The translations under genes were made by a program, and so were the position numbers. Of a DNA stretch of 64,000 nt, positions 41,674 to 52,051 are shown one piece after another. The DNA is from Pseudomonas knackmussii B13. Its GTDB lineage: Bacteria > Pseudomonadota > Gammaproteobacteria > Pseudomonadales > Pseudomonadaceae. The stretch covers positions 1,798,001 to 1,862,000 of the forward strand of contig NZ_HG322950.1 in NCBI RefSeq assembly GCF_000689415.1, given 5' to 3'. The notes beneath the pieces were generated by a model that had not been told where the DNA came from, ran no database searches, and worked only from the letters and a program-made list of their open reading frames with translations. Position 1 is the stretch's first letter, and each line of letters begins with the position of its first letter.

Positions 41674-42564
41674 TCAGTCCTTGCGGATCGAGAAGTTGGC
41701 CATGTGCTCCAGGCCCTTGATCAGGCCGGAGTGGTCCCAGTTGGCGCCGCCGATGGCCGCGCAGGTGCTGAACACCTGCTGGGCGTTGGCGGTGTTGGGC
41801 AGGTTCAGGCCCAGTTCGCGGGCGCCGGCCAGGGCCAGGTTGAGGTCTTTCTGGTGCAGGGCGATGCGGAAGCCCGGGTCGAAGGTGCCCTTGATCATGC
41901 GTTCGCCGTGGACCTCGAGGATGCGCGAGGAGGCGAAGCCGCCCATCAGCGCTTCACGCACCTTGGCCGGGTCGGCGCCGTTGCGGGCGGCGAACAGCAG
42001 GGCTTCGGCCACTGCCTGGATGTTCAGCGCGACGATGATCTGGTTGGCCACCTTGGCGGTCTGGCCGTCGCCGTTGCCGCCGACGCGGGTGATGTTCTTG
42101 CCCATGGCCTGGAACAGCGGCAGGGCGCGTTCGAAGGCGTTCGGGCAGCCGCCGACCATGATGCTCAGGCTGGCCGCCTTGGCGCCGACTTCACCGCCGG
42201 ACACCGGGGCGTCCAGGTATTGCGCACCGGTGGCCTTGATCTTCTCGGCGAAGGCCTTGGTCGCGGTGGGCGAGATCGAGCTCATGTCGATCACCACCTT
42301 GTTCGGGCCGACGCCCTCGGCGATGCCGTCCTTGCGGAACAGCACGTCTTCGACCTGCGGGGTGTCCGGCACCATGACGATGATGAACTCGGCTTCCTGG
42401 GCCACTTCCTTCGGATTGGCCAGGCCGATGGCGCCGCCGGCGACCAGGGCGGCCGGAGCGGCATCGTGATGGGTGGAGATGAAGAGCTGGTGGCCGGCTT
42501 TCTGCAGGTTCTGCGCCATGGGCAGGCCCATGATGCCGGTGCCGATGAATCCGATCTTGGCCAT
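41674..42564 (-). CDS. glxR: 2-hydroxy-3-oxopropionate (tartronate semialdehyde) reductase
   Basis: A 296-residue beta-hydroxyacid dehydrogenase. It has the NAD(P)-binding GFIGTGIMGLPMAQNL, the substrate site DAPVSGGEVGA, and the catalytic Lys in GQTAKVANQIIVALN. It reduces tartronate semialdehyde, made by Gcl, to D-glycerate for TtuD. The start at 42564 gives MAKIGFIGTG, the typical N-terminus. Confidence 0.96.
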   Translation of the reverse strand: MAKIGFIGTGIMGLPMAQNLQKAGHQLFISTHHDAAPAALVAGGAIGLANPKEVAQEAEFIIVMVPDTPQVEDVLFRKDGIAEGVGPNKVVIDMSSISPTATKAFAEKIKATGAQYLDAPVSGGEVGAKAASLSIMVGGCPNAFERALPLFQAMGKNITRVGGNGDGQTAKVANQIIVALNIQAVAEALLFAARNGADPAKVREALMGGFASSRILEVHGERMIKGTFDPGFRIALHQKDLNLALAGARELGLNLPNTANAQQVFSTCAAIGGANWDHSGLIKGLEHMANFSIRKD

Positions 42565-42660
42565 GAGGGTATCTCCTGGTTTCTCGTGTGGGGTTCGCGC
42601 TGGGCGCGGCGTGTTTGTGGTTTTTGGGCCCCCAGGTTCGCGTGGACCCAGCAAAAAGCA

Positions 42661-43443
42661 TCAGATCGCGTTATGGCTCTTCAGCCAGCCGAGGCCCGCC
42701 TCGGTGGTGGTCGCCGGCTTGTATTCGCAGCCGACCCAGCCCTGGTAGCCGATGCGGTCCAGGTGGCCGAACAGGAAGCGGTAGTTGATCTCGCCGGTGC
42801 CCGGTTCGTGGCGGCCAGGGTTGTCGGCGAGCTGGATGTGGTTGATCGCCGGCAGGTGTTTTTCCATGGTCCGGGCGAGGTCACCTTCCATGATCTGCAT
42901 GTGGTAGATGTCGTACTGCAGGAACAGGTTGGGGCTGCCGACCTTCTCGCGAATCTCCAGGGCCTGCTTCGTGGTTTGCAGGTAGAAGCCGGGGATGTCG
43001 AGCGTGTTGATCATCTCCATGACCAGCTTGATGCCCGCGGCCTCGAGCTTCTCGGCGGCGTACTCCAGGTTGTTCAGGAAGGTGTTCTCGATGGTCGCGC
43101 AGTCGTAGCCCTGCGGGCGGATGCCGGCCAGGCAGTTGACCTGCTGGTTGCCCAGCACCTTGGCGTAGGCGATGGCCTTGTCGACGCCGGCGCGGAATTC
43201 CTCGACGCGGTCCGGATGGCAGGCGATGCCGCGTTCGCCCTTGCCCCAGTCGCCGGCCGGCAGGTTGAACAGCACCTGCTGCAGGCCGTTGACGTCCAGC
43301 TTCGCCTTGATGGCTTCGGCCTGGAAGTCGTAGGGGAATAGATACTCGACACCACTGAAGCCGGCCTTGGCGGCGGCGTCGAAGCGGTCGAGGAAGTCCA
43401 CTTCGGTGAACAGCATCGAGAGGTTGGCGCAGAAACGGGGCAT
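42661..43443 (-). CDS. hyi: Hydroxypyruvate isomerase
   Basis: A 260-residue TIM-barrel enzyme of the xylose-isomerase-like superfamily that interconverts hydroxypyruvate and tartronate semialdehyde. Visible are MPRFCANLSMLFTE, the acidic metal-ligand region KLVMEMINTLDIPGFYL, QYDIYHMQIMEGDL and a final GCEYKPATTTEAGL. Length matches E. coli Hyi (258). It lies between gcl and glxR. Confidence 0.95.
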   Translation of the reverse strand: MPRFCANLSMLFTEVDFLDRFDAAAKAGFSGVEYLFPYDFQAEAIKAKLDVNGLQQVLFNLPAGDWGKGERGIACHPDRVEEFRAGVDKAIAYAKVLGNQQVNCLAGIRPQGYDCATIENTFLNNLEYAAEKLEAAGIKLVMEMINTLDIPGFYLQTTKQALEIREKVGSPNLFLQYDIYHMQIMEGDLARTMEKHLPAINHIQLADNPGRHEPGTGEINYRFLFGHLDRIGYQGWVGCEYKPATTTEAGLGWLKSHNAI

Positions 43444-43550
43444 GTCGGGGCCTCCTGGTGATGATTCTTGTTTCCTGGGGTGGGCCTGCGATGGGCGGGT
43501 CGTGGCTTTCCCTGCCACGGGATCCGCCCACGCGGGGCCCGGTACTTGCG

Positions 43551-45326
<1,776 letters not shown>

Positions 45327-45400
45327 GGCCTTTCCCCTTGAGTCGGTGGTTTTTCTCGTTGGGGGCAAGGATGCCGACTGTGCCAAACCGGCGGAATTGA

Positions 45401-45434
45401 TGGATACTTCAGTTCTGTCGATATCTGGAGTATC
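45401..45434. promoter_or_regulatory. LysR-type operator between gcl and its regulator
   Basis: gatacttcag... ctggagtatc is an interrupted dyad 3 bases before the regulator start, fitting autoregulation and activation of gcl. Confidence 0.6.
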
Positions 45435-45436
45435 GA

Positions 45437-46351
45437 ATGGACCGCTATACCCTCATTCGCAGTTTCGTCCTGGTAGCGGACAATGGCAGCTTCGCCGCGG
45501 CCGCCTTGAGCGAAGGCGTGACCCCGGTGGTCATGGGCCGGCGCCTGGACGCCCTGGAGCAGCACCTCGGGGTCAAGCTGATGCACCGCTCGACCCGCGG
45601 CCTGCAGTTGACCGACCTCGGCGAGCAGTACCTGGAGCGTGCGCGCAGCCTGCTGAAAGACTTCGACGAGGCCGACGCCAGCGTTACCCGCGGCGGCAAC
45701 TCGGTGCGCGGGCACCTGGTGATATCGGCACCGGCGGCGTTCGGCCGCCGGCACATCGCGCCGCATGCGCCGGCCTTCCTGGCGCGCTACCCGGACTTGA
45801 AGCTGTCGTTCAACTTCACCGACAGCCTGGTGGACCTGGTGCGCCAGGGCTACGACATGGGCATCCGCATCGGCGAGGTCACCGACCCCAACTACGTGGC
45901 GATCAAGCTCTTTCCCAATCGCCGCGTGGTCTGTGGCGCGCCGCGCTACTTCGAGCTGCACGGCGTGCCGCGCACCCTCGAGGACCTGGTGCGGCACAAC
46001 TGCCTGGCGTTCAACCTGCAGGGCGGCCAGCAGCGCGGCTGGACCTTCCTGCGCGACGGCAAGCAGGTGGCGGTGCGGGTGTCGGGCAACCTCGACTGCA
46101 ACGACGGCGAGCTGCTTTACGACTGGGTCAAGCAGGGCCTGGGCATCGGCTGGCGCTCGACCTGGGAGATCCAGGCCGAGCTCAAGGCCGGCGAACTGGT
46201 GACGGTGCTCGACGAGTACGAGATCCCGGCCTACGACATCCAGGCGGTGTATCCGCAGCAGCGCTACCTGCCGGCCAAGGTGCGTTTTTTCATCGACTAC
46301 CTGAAGGCGATCTACAACACCCCGGGATACTGGGAAGCCCGGCATTCTTGA
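45437..46351 (+). CDS. LysR-family regulator of the glyoxylate operon
   Basis: A 304-residue regulator with an N-terminal helix-turn-helix (SFAAAALSEGVTPVVMGRRLDAL) and a periplasmic-binding-like effector domain. Divergent position and the shared dyad suggest that it controls gcl and the genes after it. The inducer is not visible, though glyoxylate or a purine-degradation intermediate is reasonable. Confidence 0.9.
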   Translation: MDRYTLIRSFVLVADNGSFAAAALSEGVTPVVMGRRLDALEQHLGVKLMHRSTRGLQLTDLGEQYLERARSLLKDFDEADASVTRGGNSVRGHLVISAPAAFGRRHIAPHAPAFLARYPDLKLSFNFTDSLVDLVRQGYDMGIRIGEVTDPNYVAIKLFPNRRVVCGAPRYFELHGVPRTLEDLVRHNCLAFNLQGGQQRGWTFLRDGKQVAVRVSGNLDCNDGELLYDWVKQGLGIGWRSTWEIQAELKAGELVTVLDEYEIPAYDIQAVYPQQRYLPAKVRFFIDYLKAIYNTPGYWEARHS

Positions 46352-46539
46352 GCGGCTAGTCGATACTTTGATTGTCGATTTTTAGCTTGAAATGTTGTGT
46401 ACAGATTGTCGCAGGATTGTATTTATCGATTGCGTCCGGGATTGCCTTCGGCTATTGCATTAGGGGGCTTGCCATGCCGCGTCCACCCGCCGGGTGGGTG
46501 CGGGCCAACGCCTACTACAACTCCAAGAGGAAATTCCCG

Positions 46540-46971
46540 ATGAGCGAAATCAACCTGAACACCGCGCTGGACATCACCCGCAACGCCTTGGCCGCAGGGC
46601 GCGAGTTGCACACCGCGCCGCTGACCGTGGCGGTGCTGGACGCCGGCGGCCACCTGGTGGCCCTGCAGCGCGAGGACGGCGCCAGCCTGCTGCGTCCGCA
46701 GGTGGCCATCGGCAAGGCCTGGGGCGCAGTGGCGCTGGGCAAGTCGGCGCGGGCGCTGGCGGCGGACGCTCAGCAGCGCCCGTCGTTCATCGCGGCGGTG
46801 AACACCCTGGCCCAGGGCAATGTGGTGCCGGCACCGGGCGGCGTGCTGATCCGCGATAGCGACAACCGCGTGCTGGGCGCCATCGGCATCAGCGGCGACG
46901 CTTCGGACATCGACGAACAATGCGCGATCCGCGGCATCCAGGCCGCCGGGCTGTTTGCTGACGCGGGCTAA
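46540..46971 (+). CDS. GlcG/HbpS-family heme-binding-like protein
   Basis: A 143-residue protein with the GlcG fold pattern (PLTVAVLDAGGHLVALQREDGA, PAPGGVLIRD, GAIGISGDASDIDEQCA). The family accompanies glycolate and glyoxylate genes and, in HbpS, binds haem. The ATG at 46540 follows AAGAGG. It follows the LysR gene by 188 bases, and its role here is inferred only from location. Confidence 0.87.
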   Translation: MSEINLNTALDITRNALAAGRELHTAPLTVAVLDAGGHLVALQREDGASLLRPQVAIGKAWGAVALGKSARALAADAQQRPSFIAAVNTLAQGNVVPAPGGVLIRDSDNRVLGAIGISGDASDIDEQCAIRGIQAAGLFADAG

Positions 46972-46983
46972 GACTGCTGTTTA

Positions 46984-47163
46984 CTGGGCTCCCGCGTTCG
47001 CGAGAGTGACGGAACTGAATCGTCATCCCCGCGAACGCGGGGACCCAAAGAAGTAGGGCGATAACCCGTTAATTGCCAAAGGGCGGGATGGACCTGTAGG
47101 AGCGAGCTTGCTCGCGAACGGTCCCGCAGCGGACTCGTTTCGCGAGCAAGCTCGCTCCTACGA
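46984..47163. repeat. REP cluster with two ccccgcg-type copies and an inverted GTAGGAGC pair
   Basis: One degenerate copy (46984-47011), one good copy (47021-47047) and a facing pair (47095-47163) in the convergent gap 46972-47208. The pair is nearly identical in sequence and spacer (ggtcccgcagcgg) to the one at 956-1027. Confidence 0.85.
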
Positions 47164-47208
47164 AAAGCCGTTCAAACCCGTTGCGGGGTTGGCGCTTAGG
47201 CGCGAGTG

Positions 47209-47862
47209 CTAGAGCGGCAATGGCCGCAACCGCGCCTCGCCCTTGTCGGCCTCGCCGCCTTCCGGCGCGGTGCCGCGCAGCACCAGGCGGGTGATGGTCT
47301 CGGCGGCCGCCTCGAAGTCGGCGTCGCTGAGGCTTTCCTTGCCGGTGACCATGGATATCTGCCAGTCGAAGTCGGCGTAGGTCTGGGTCGCCGCCCAGAT
47401 GGTGAACAGCAGGTGGTGCGGGTCCACCGGCGCCAGCAGGCCACGGTCGATCCAGCTTTGCAGGCAGGCGATGTTGCGCTGCGCCTGGGCGTTCAGCTCG
47501 TCCAGGTATTCCTTCGGCAGGTGCGGCGCACCGTGCATCAGTTCGCTGGCGAACACCTTCGATGCGTGCGGCAGTTCCTGGGAAATGCGCACCTTGGAGC
47601 GGATGTACGACTTCAGCGCCTCGGCCGGCTCATCGTCATCGCGGAACGGCGCGGAAGCCTGCAGCAGCGGCTCGACCACGCTCTCCAGCACGCTGCGGTA
47701 GAGGTTTTCCTTGGACTGGAAGTAGTAGTAGACGTTGGGCTTGGGCAGTCCGGCGCGGGCCGCGATATCGCTGGTCTTGGTCGCGGCGAAGCCCTTCTCG
47801 GCGAACTCTTCGCTGGCGGCGCGGAGGATCAGGCGTCGGTTGCGTTCGCGGATGCTGGTCAT
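47209..47862 (-). CDS. TetR-family regulator (RutR-type C-terminal domain)
   Basis: A 217-residue repressor with the TetR helix-turn-helix (TKTSDIAARAGLPKPNVYYYFQSKENLYRSVL) and a C-terminal domain like that of RutR (ASKVFASELMHGAPHLP, WAATQTYADFDWQI). RutR proteins respond to pyrimidines or related bases. Here the gene is divergent from moaA and about 0.9 kb from the glyoxylate region, so a link with purine degradation or molybdoenzymes is plausible but unproven. The start at 47862 gives MTSIRERNRR. Confidence 0.88.
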   Translation of the reverse strand: MTSIRERNRRLILRAASEEFAEKGFAATKTSDIAARAGLPKPNVYYYFQSKENLYRSVLESVVEPLLQASAPFRDDDEPAEALKSYIRSKVRISQELPHASKVFASELMHGAPHLPKEYLDELNAQAQRNIACLQSWIDRGLLAPVDPHHLLFTIWAATQTYADFDWQISMVTGKESLSDADFEAAAETITRLVLRGTAPEGGEADKGEARLRPLPL

Positions 47863-47958
47863 GGTCCTGAGGCTACTCGTGCGCGGGTTGCCGCGTAGGT
47901 GGGGCGGGGATGGTAGCACCGGGCCGGCGGGCCTCTCAAGCAAGGTGCCGGAGAGAAG

Positions 47959-47988
47959 TTGACCCGCCGTTCAGTTTTTCTTTACAGT
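47959..47988 (+). promoter_or_regulatory. Candidate moaA promoter
   Basis: TTGACC, 18-base spacer, TACAGT, 53 bases upstream of the moaA start in the divergent gap. Confidence 0.55.
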
Positions 47989-48040
47989 CGGCCGCTCCGG
48001 TGTCCCGCCGGTGATCCACTTCCGCGAGCCTGCCGCCGCC

Positions 48041-49036
48041 ATGACCGATACCCGCCTGGTCGACCCCTTCGGCCGTCGTATCACCTACCTGCGGTTGTCG
48101 GTCACCGACCGCTGCGACTTCCGCTGCACCTATTGCATGAGCGAAGACATGCAGTTCCTGCCGCGCGACCAGGTGCTCAGCCTGGAAGAGCTCTACGCCG
48201 TGGCCGACGCATTCATCGGCCTGGGAGTGCGGCGTATCCGCATCACCGGTGGCGAGCCGCTGGTGCGCAAGGGGCTTACCGGGCTGCTGGCGCGGCTGGG
48301 CGCACGCAACGAACTGGACGACCTGGCGATCACCACCAACGGCTCGCAACTGACCGAGCGCGCCGCCGAGCTGCGCGCCGCCGGCGTGCGCCGCCTGAAC
48401 GTCAGCCTCGACTCGCTGCGCCGCGAACGCTTCGCCGCCTTCACCCGCAGCGATCGGCTGCCGCAGGTGCTGGATGGCATCGAGGCGGCGCGTGCGGCGG
48501 GCTTCGAGCGGATCAAGCTGAACTGCGTCGTGCAGAAAGGCCGCAATGACGACGAGGTCTGCGAGCTCGCCGCCTTCGCCCTGAAGCGGGGCCTGGATAT
48601 CAGCTTCATCGAGGAAATGCCGCTGGGCAGCATCGACAGCCACAGCCGCGCGCAGACCCTGTGCAGCAGCGACGAAGTGCGTGCGCGATTGGCCGAACGC
48701 TGGGCGTTGCTGCCAAGCGCTGAACGCACGGGCGGCCCGTCGCGCTACTTCCGCGTCGACGGTTTCGCCAGCCGCATTGGCTTCATCTCACCGCACAGCC
48801 ACAACTTCTGCGGCGACTGCAATCGCGTGCGCGTCACCGCCGAAGGCAAGCTGGTGCTTTGCCTGGGGCACGAAGGTGCGCTGGATCTTCGCCAGTTGCT
48901 GCGCAGCCATCCCGGCGACAGCGAGCGCCTGCGCGCGGCGCTGGTCGATGCACTGCAGCTCAAGCCGCAGCGCCACCATTTCGACGCCGCCGAGCAGGTG
49001 CAGGTGCTGCGCTTCATGAGCATGACCGGCGGCTGA
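48041..49036 (+). CDS. moaA: GTP 3',8-cyclase (molybdenum cofactor synthesis)
   Basis: A 331-residue radical SAM enzyme for the first step of molybdopterin synthesis. The N-terminal cluster motif is CDFRCTYC and the C-terminal cluster has CGDCNRVRV with a further Cys in LVLCLG. TGGEPLVRK is the SAM-binding segment. It ends in MTGG, the essential GG tail. The cofactor is needed by NapA. Confidence 0.96.
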   Translation: MTDTRLVDPFGRRITYLRLSVTDRCDFRCTYCMSEDMQFLPRDQVLSLEELYAVADAFIGLGVRRIRITGGEPLVRKGLTGLLARLGARNELDDLAITTNGSQLTERAAELRAAGVRRLNVSLDSLRRERFAAFTRSDRLPQVLDGIEAARAAGFERIKLNCVVQKGRNDDEVCELAAFALKRGLDISFIEEMPLGSIDSHSRAQTLCSSDEVRARLAERWALLPSAERTGGPSRYFRVDGFASRIGFISPHSHNFCGDCNRVRVTAEGKLVLCLGHEGALDLRQLLRSHPGDSERLRAALVDALQLKPQRHHFDAAEQVQVLRFMSMTGG

Positions 49037-49082
49037 GCCGCGCCGCGCGAAACAAGAACAACAAGATCGACAAGGAGAGAGC

Positions 49083-49910
49083 ATGAAACTCCAGGGTTTC
49101 GGCTGGGCGATGGTTGCCGCGCTGCCATTGCCGGCGCTGGCGCAGACCTACGTGGTGGGTGTGGAGAGCCTGGCATTTCTGCCGCACTACAGCACCGATG
49201 CGCAGGGGCGCTACCAGGGCTTTGCCCGCGAACTGCTCGACCAGTTTGCGGCCAGCGCTGGTGTGCAGTTGGAGTACCGACCGTTGCCGGTGTCGCAGCT
49301 GTTGCCGTCGTTGCTCACAGGTGAGGTGGACCTCAAGTACCCCGATAACCCGGATTGGGCCGGCGAAGAGAAGGCTGGGCACAGGCTGCGCTACAGCCAG
49401 CCGGTGGTGCAGTACGTCGATGGCGTGCTGGTTGCGCCCGAGCGAGTTGGTCACGGGGTTACGGTGCTCAAGCGCCTGGCCGTGGTCGATGGCTGGTCGC
49501 CGCGGGGCTACGAGAAAGCCATCGACAGCGGAGGGGTGGAGCGCCTGCCCAGCGGCGACCTGCGGCAGATGATCCAGCAGGCGCTGAAGCACGAGGCCGA
49601 TGGCGCCTACTTCAATGTGGTGGTCGCCACCTACTACCTGGACAACATCCGCGCCCGCCCGGGGGCGCTGGTCTTCGATCCGTCACTTCCGCATACGCGC
49701 AGCAGCTTCCGGCTTTCCAGCGAGCGACACCCCGAGCTGATCCAGCGCTTCGACCGCTTCCTGATCGAGCATGCCGCCGACGTCGCGGCGCTGAAGGCGC
49801 GCTACGGCGTGGAGGCCAGCCTGGATCCGGCGCACCTGGGCGTCGAGCAATGGAAGCTCGACTACCTGGAGCGGCAGAAGGCGAAGCAAAAGACCGTTCC
49901 GTCGCCGTGA
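49083..49910 (+). CDS. Periplasmic solute-binding protein, family 3
   Basis: A 275-residue protein with a signal peptide (cleaved near LPALA-QTY) and the two-domain SBP_bac_3 pattern (RYQGFARELLDQFAASAG, LLTGEVDLKYPDNPDW, FRLSSERHPELIQRFD). It binds an unknown ligand, perhaps an amino acid. It follows moaA by 46 bases, possibly in one transcript. No permease or ATPase genes are nearby, so it may act as an orphan sensor-like protein. Confidence 0.8.
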   Translation: MKLQGFGWAMVAALPLPALAQTYVVGVESLAFLPHYSTDAQGRYQGFARELLDQFAASAGVQLEYRPLPVSQLLPSLLTGEVDLKYPDNPDWAGEEKAGHRLRYSQPVVQYVDGVLVAPERVGHGVTVLKRLAVVDGWSPRGYEKAIDSGGVERLPSGDLRQMIQQALKHEADGAYFNVVVATYYLDNIRARPGALVFDPSLPHTRSSFRLSSERHPELIQRFDRFLIEHAADVAALKARYGVEASLDPAHLGVEQWKLDYLERQKAKQKTVPSP

Positions 49911-49984
49911 CGGGCTTCCCGCCCGCTGCGCGCTTTCCCTAGAATCGCGCCTGCCCGCCAAGGTCGTCGGGCTGCGAGGCTGAT

Positions 49985-50503
49985 GTGAGCGTGAGTCAAC
50001 TGCGAATTCCACTGGGCGATTGCTGCCTGGTCTGCGATGGGTTCCGCCTGCAGGTGGCGGGCAGGCCGTCGCTGGATTTCGACGGCGATCTGCTCTGGGC
50101 CATCGAGCAACGCATCTGGCGTCCCTTGGCCGTGGAGCTGACCGAGCGCGCAGACGGCCGCTGGGTCCAGCCATTGCCGCTGGATCGTCAGCCGGCCTTC
50201 GGCCCTCAGCAGGTGATCGGCTGGCGTGAAGATGCGGTACAGCTTGATGCCCTGTCAGATGCGCATGAGCCGGCGGATATTTTGGGCTGGTGTCAGTCCC
50301 GCTGGCCGCAGGCGGGCATCAATAAGTCGTCCATCGATCTCACCTCTTACGCCTGGGGGCGCCTGTTGCGCCTGGATCTTCGCCGCGCCGGTCTCGCGGC
50401 GGAGGGCGGTGAGCACTTTCTCCTTCCTCACGACGCTGCCTGCGTCTACCTCGGCTATCTCCAGCTGGACTGGCCGCGCCTGCGCTTCGAACTAAATTCT
50501 TAA
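49985..50503 (+). CDS. Unknown 172-residue cytoplasmic protein
   Basis: Starts at a GTG (MSVSQLRIPLGDCCLVC) 74 bases after the binding-protein gene. The protein has no signal peptide, membrane helix or motif I know. It has several Trp and Cys residues and an acidic, hydrophobic pattern that suggests a folded domain. Codon use matches neighbours, so it is a real gene. Function unknown. A palindrome, ttcttaagaa, lies just after its end (about 50499-50508), upstream of the PA2779-type gene. Confidence 0.65.
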   Translation: MSVSQLRIPLGDCCLVCDGFRLQVAGRPSLDFDGDLLWAIEQRIWRPLAVELTERADGRWVQPLPLDRQPAFGPQQVIGWREDAVQLDALSDAHEPADILGWCQSRWPQAGINKSSIDLTSYAWGRLLRLDLRRAGLAAEGGEHFLLPHDAACVYLGYLQLDWPRLRFELNS

Positions 50504-50649
50504 GAAGAAATCTTACGAAGTATGTCAGCGGCCGTGACAACGGCTGTCTCGACGGCGATGGCGTGCGCCCGGTTTCGGTCGGGCTGCGTCTTGATATCCG
50601 GGGTTTGCCCGGGTTCCTTGCGAGCGTGTCTTAGGAGAGGTTCCCCAGA

Positions 50650-51045
50650 ATGACAATGACAAAGCGGGTAAAGCGTCTGGCAGCGGTGCTGATCGCTGCC
50701 CAGTTGGCCGTGGTGGCGGAGGTTCCGCTGGCGCAGGCGGCAATGGTGGGCACGGGTGAAGTGCTCGAGGCTCAGCAGCAACACGTTGATCGTGAGCAAT
50801 TGCTGCACATGCTGGACGACCAGGGCGTGCAGAAGAAACTGCAGTCCATGGGCGTAGAGCGCAGCAAGGTCGAGCAGCGCATCAAGAGTCTTTCCAATGA
50901 GGAGCTGGCGCAATTCAACCAGCAACTGGACCAGGCGCCGGCAGGCGGGATCATCGGCATCATCATCCTGTTCCTGCTGATCTTCGTGATCACCGACATG
51001 CTCTGCATCACGCACATCTTCACCTTCGTCCGGTGCCAGCGTTGA
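50650..51045 (+). CDS. PA2779-family small secreted/membrane protein
   Basis: A 131-residue protein with a signal-like N-terminus (AVLIAAQLAVVAEVPLAQA), a helical charged middle (EQLLHMLDDQGVQKKLQSMG) and a C-terminal membrane helix preceded by a double glycine (QAPAGGIIGIIILFLLIFV). It overlaps by 13 bases a PA2778-type peptidase gene, and the pairing is conserved in P. aeruginosa. A Gly-Gly before the helix is a plausible cleavage site for that C39-like peptidase. The role of the pair is unknown. Confidence 0.82.
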   Translation: MTMTKRVKRLAAVLIAAQLAVVAEVPLAQAAMVGTGEVLEAQQQHVDREQLLHMLDDQGVQKKLQSMGVERSKVEQRIKSLSNEELAQFNQQLDQAPAGGIIGIIILFLLIFVITDMLCITHIFTFVRCQR

Positions 51046-51995
51046 GTTACCGGGCGCTGCCCCTCGTCCTGGCCGCCGCGCTGCTTGGCGGTTGTGCCAG
51101 GACGCCGCAGCTGCCGACGGACATCGATGCGCTGCCGTCGCGCGTCGAACTCACCGATGTGCAGTTCTTCCCCCAGCAGGAGTTCCAGTGCGGCCCGGCG
51201 GCTCTGGCGACCATGCTCAACCAGCGCGGCGTGCGGGTTACGCCGCGGCAGTTGAAGGAGCGGGTTTATATCCCGGGGCGCCAGGGGAGCCTGCAGGTCG
51301 AGCTGGTCGCGGCCACGCGCGAGCAGGGGCTGCTGGCTTATCCGTTGCGGCCAAAGCTGGAAGACGTGCTGAAGGAAGTCGCGGCCGGCAATCCGGTGCT
51401 GGTGCTGCAGAACAACGGCCTGGACTGGCTGCCGATGTGGCACTACGCAGTGGTGGTCGGCTTTGATCGCGACCGCCACGAACTGGTGCTGCGCTCGGGC
51501 ATCACCCAACGCCTGGTGATCGACTACACGGCATTCGACGTTACCTGGGCGCGCAGCAATCGTTGGGCGATGGTGACCGTTCCTGCCGATCGTCTCCCGG
51601 CAACCGCCGACTCGTTGCGCTGGCTGCGTTCTGCGCACGACCTGGAAGAAACCGGGCAGAAACCGTTGGCCGACGAAGCCTACCGCACGGCGACGCACGC
51701 CTGGCCGAAGGAGCCGCTGGGCTGGTTCGCCCTGGCCAATTCGCGCTATGCAGCCGGTCACCTGGACGAGGCGGAGGGCGCGCTGCGGCAGAGCCTTTCG
51801 GCGCGCCCGGACTTCGCTGCGGGCTGGTACAACCTCGCCAACGTGCTGGGCGAGCGGGGCTGCGCATCGCAGGCACAGGTGGCCGCGAGTTGTGCTCGTC
51901 AGCTGGCGCCGGGTGACTCGCGCTTTGCAGCGGCACCGGGCAGTGGGGCGGCGTCTGGGCAGTGCCAGGCGTTGCCGGCTTGTCCGGGGTCCTGA
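51033..51995 (+). CDS. PA2778-family C39-like cysteine peptidase with TPR, lipoprotein
   Basis: A 320-residue lipoprotein with lipobox LLGGCAR. The peptidase domain has the nucleophile Cys in FQCGPAALATML and His in MWHYAVVVGFDRD, followed by a likely Asp region in LVIDYTAFD. C39 domains cut after double glycine. The C-terminal third holds tetratricopeptide-like repeats (GWFALANSRYAAGHLDEAEGAL). It starts at a GTG inside the end of the PA2779-type gene, so the two are coupled. Confidence 0.88.
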   Translation: MPALSYRALPLVLAAALLGGCARTPQLPTDIDALPSRVELTDVQFFPQQEFQCGPAALATMLNQRGVRVTPRQLKERVYIPGRQGSLQVELVAATREQGLLAYPLRPKLEDVLKEVAAGNPVLVLQNNGLDWLPMWHYAVVVGFDRDRHELVLRSGITQRLVIDYTAFDVTWARSNRWAMVTVPADRLPATADSLRWLRSAHDLEETGQKPLADEAYRTATHAWPKEPLGWFALANSRYAAGHLDEAEGALRQSLSARPDFAAGWYNLANVLGERGCASQAQVAASCARQLAPGDSRFAAAPGSGAASGQCQALPACPGS

Positions 51996-52006
51996 GCGGA
52001 GAAACG

Positions 52007-52036
52007 AAAACGGCGCCCGAAGGCGCCGTTTTCTTT
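52007..52036. terminator. Bidirectional terminator
   Basis: aaaacGGCGCCcgaaGGCGCCgttttcttt between convergent genes. Confidence 0.9.
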
Positions 52037-52051
52037 GGCGGGGTGTGTGGA

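Noticed and set aside
47863..48040. Molybdenum-cofactor riboswitch before moaA
   Set aside because: The gap to moaA is too short and holds a plain sigma-70 promoter 53 bases from the start; no complex conserved stem pattern is visible.
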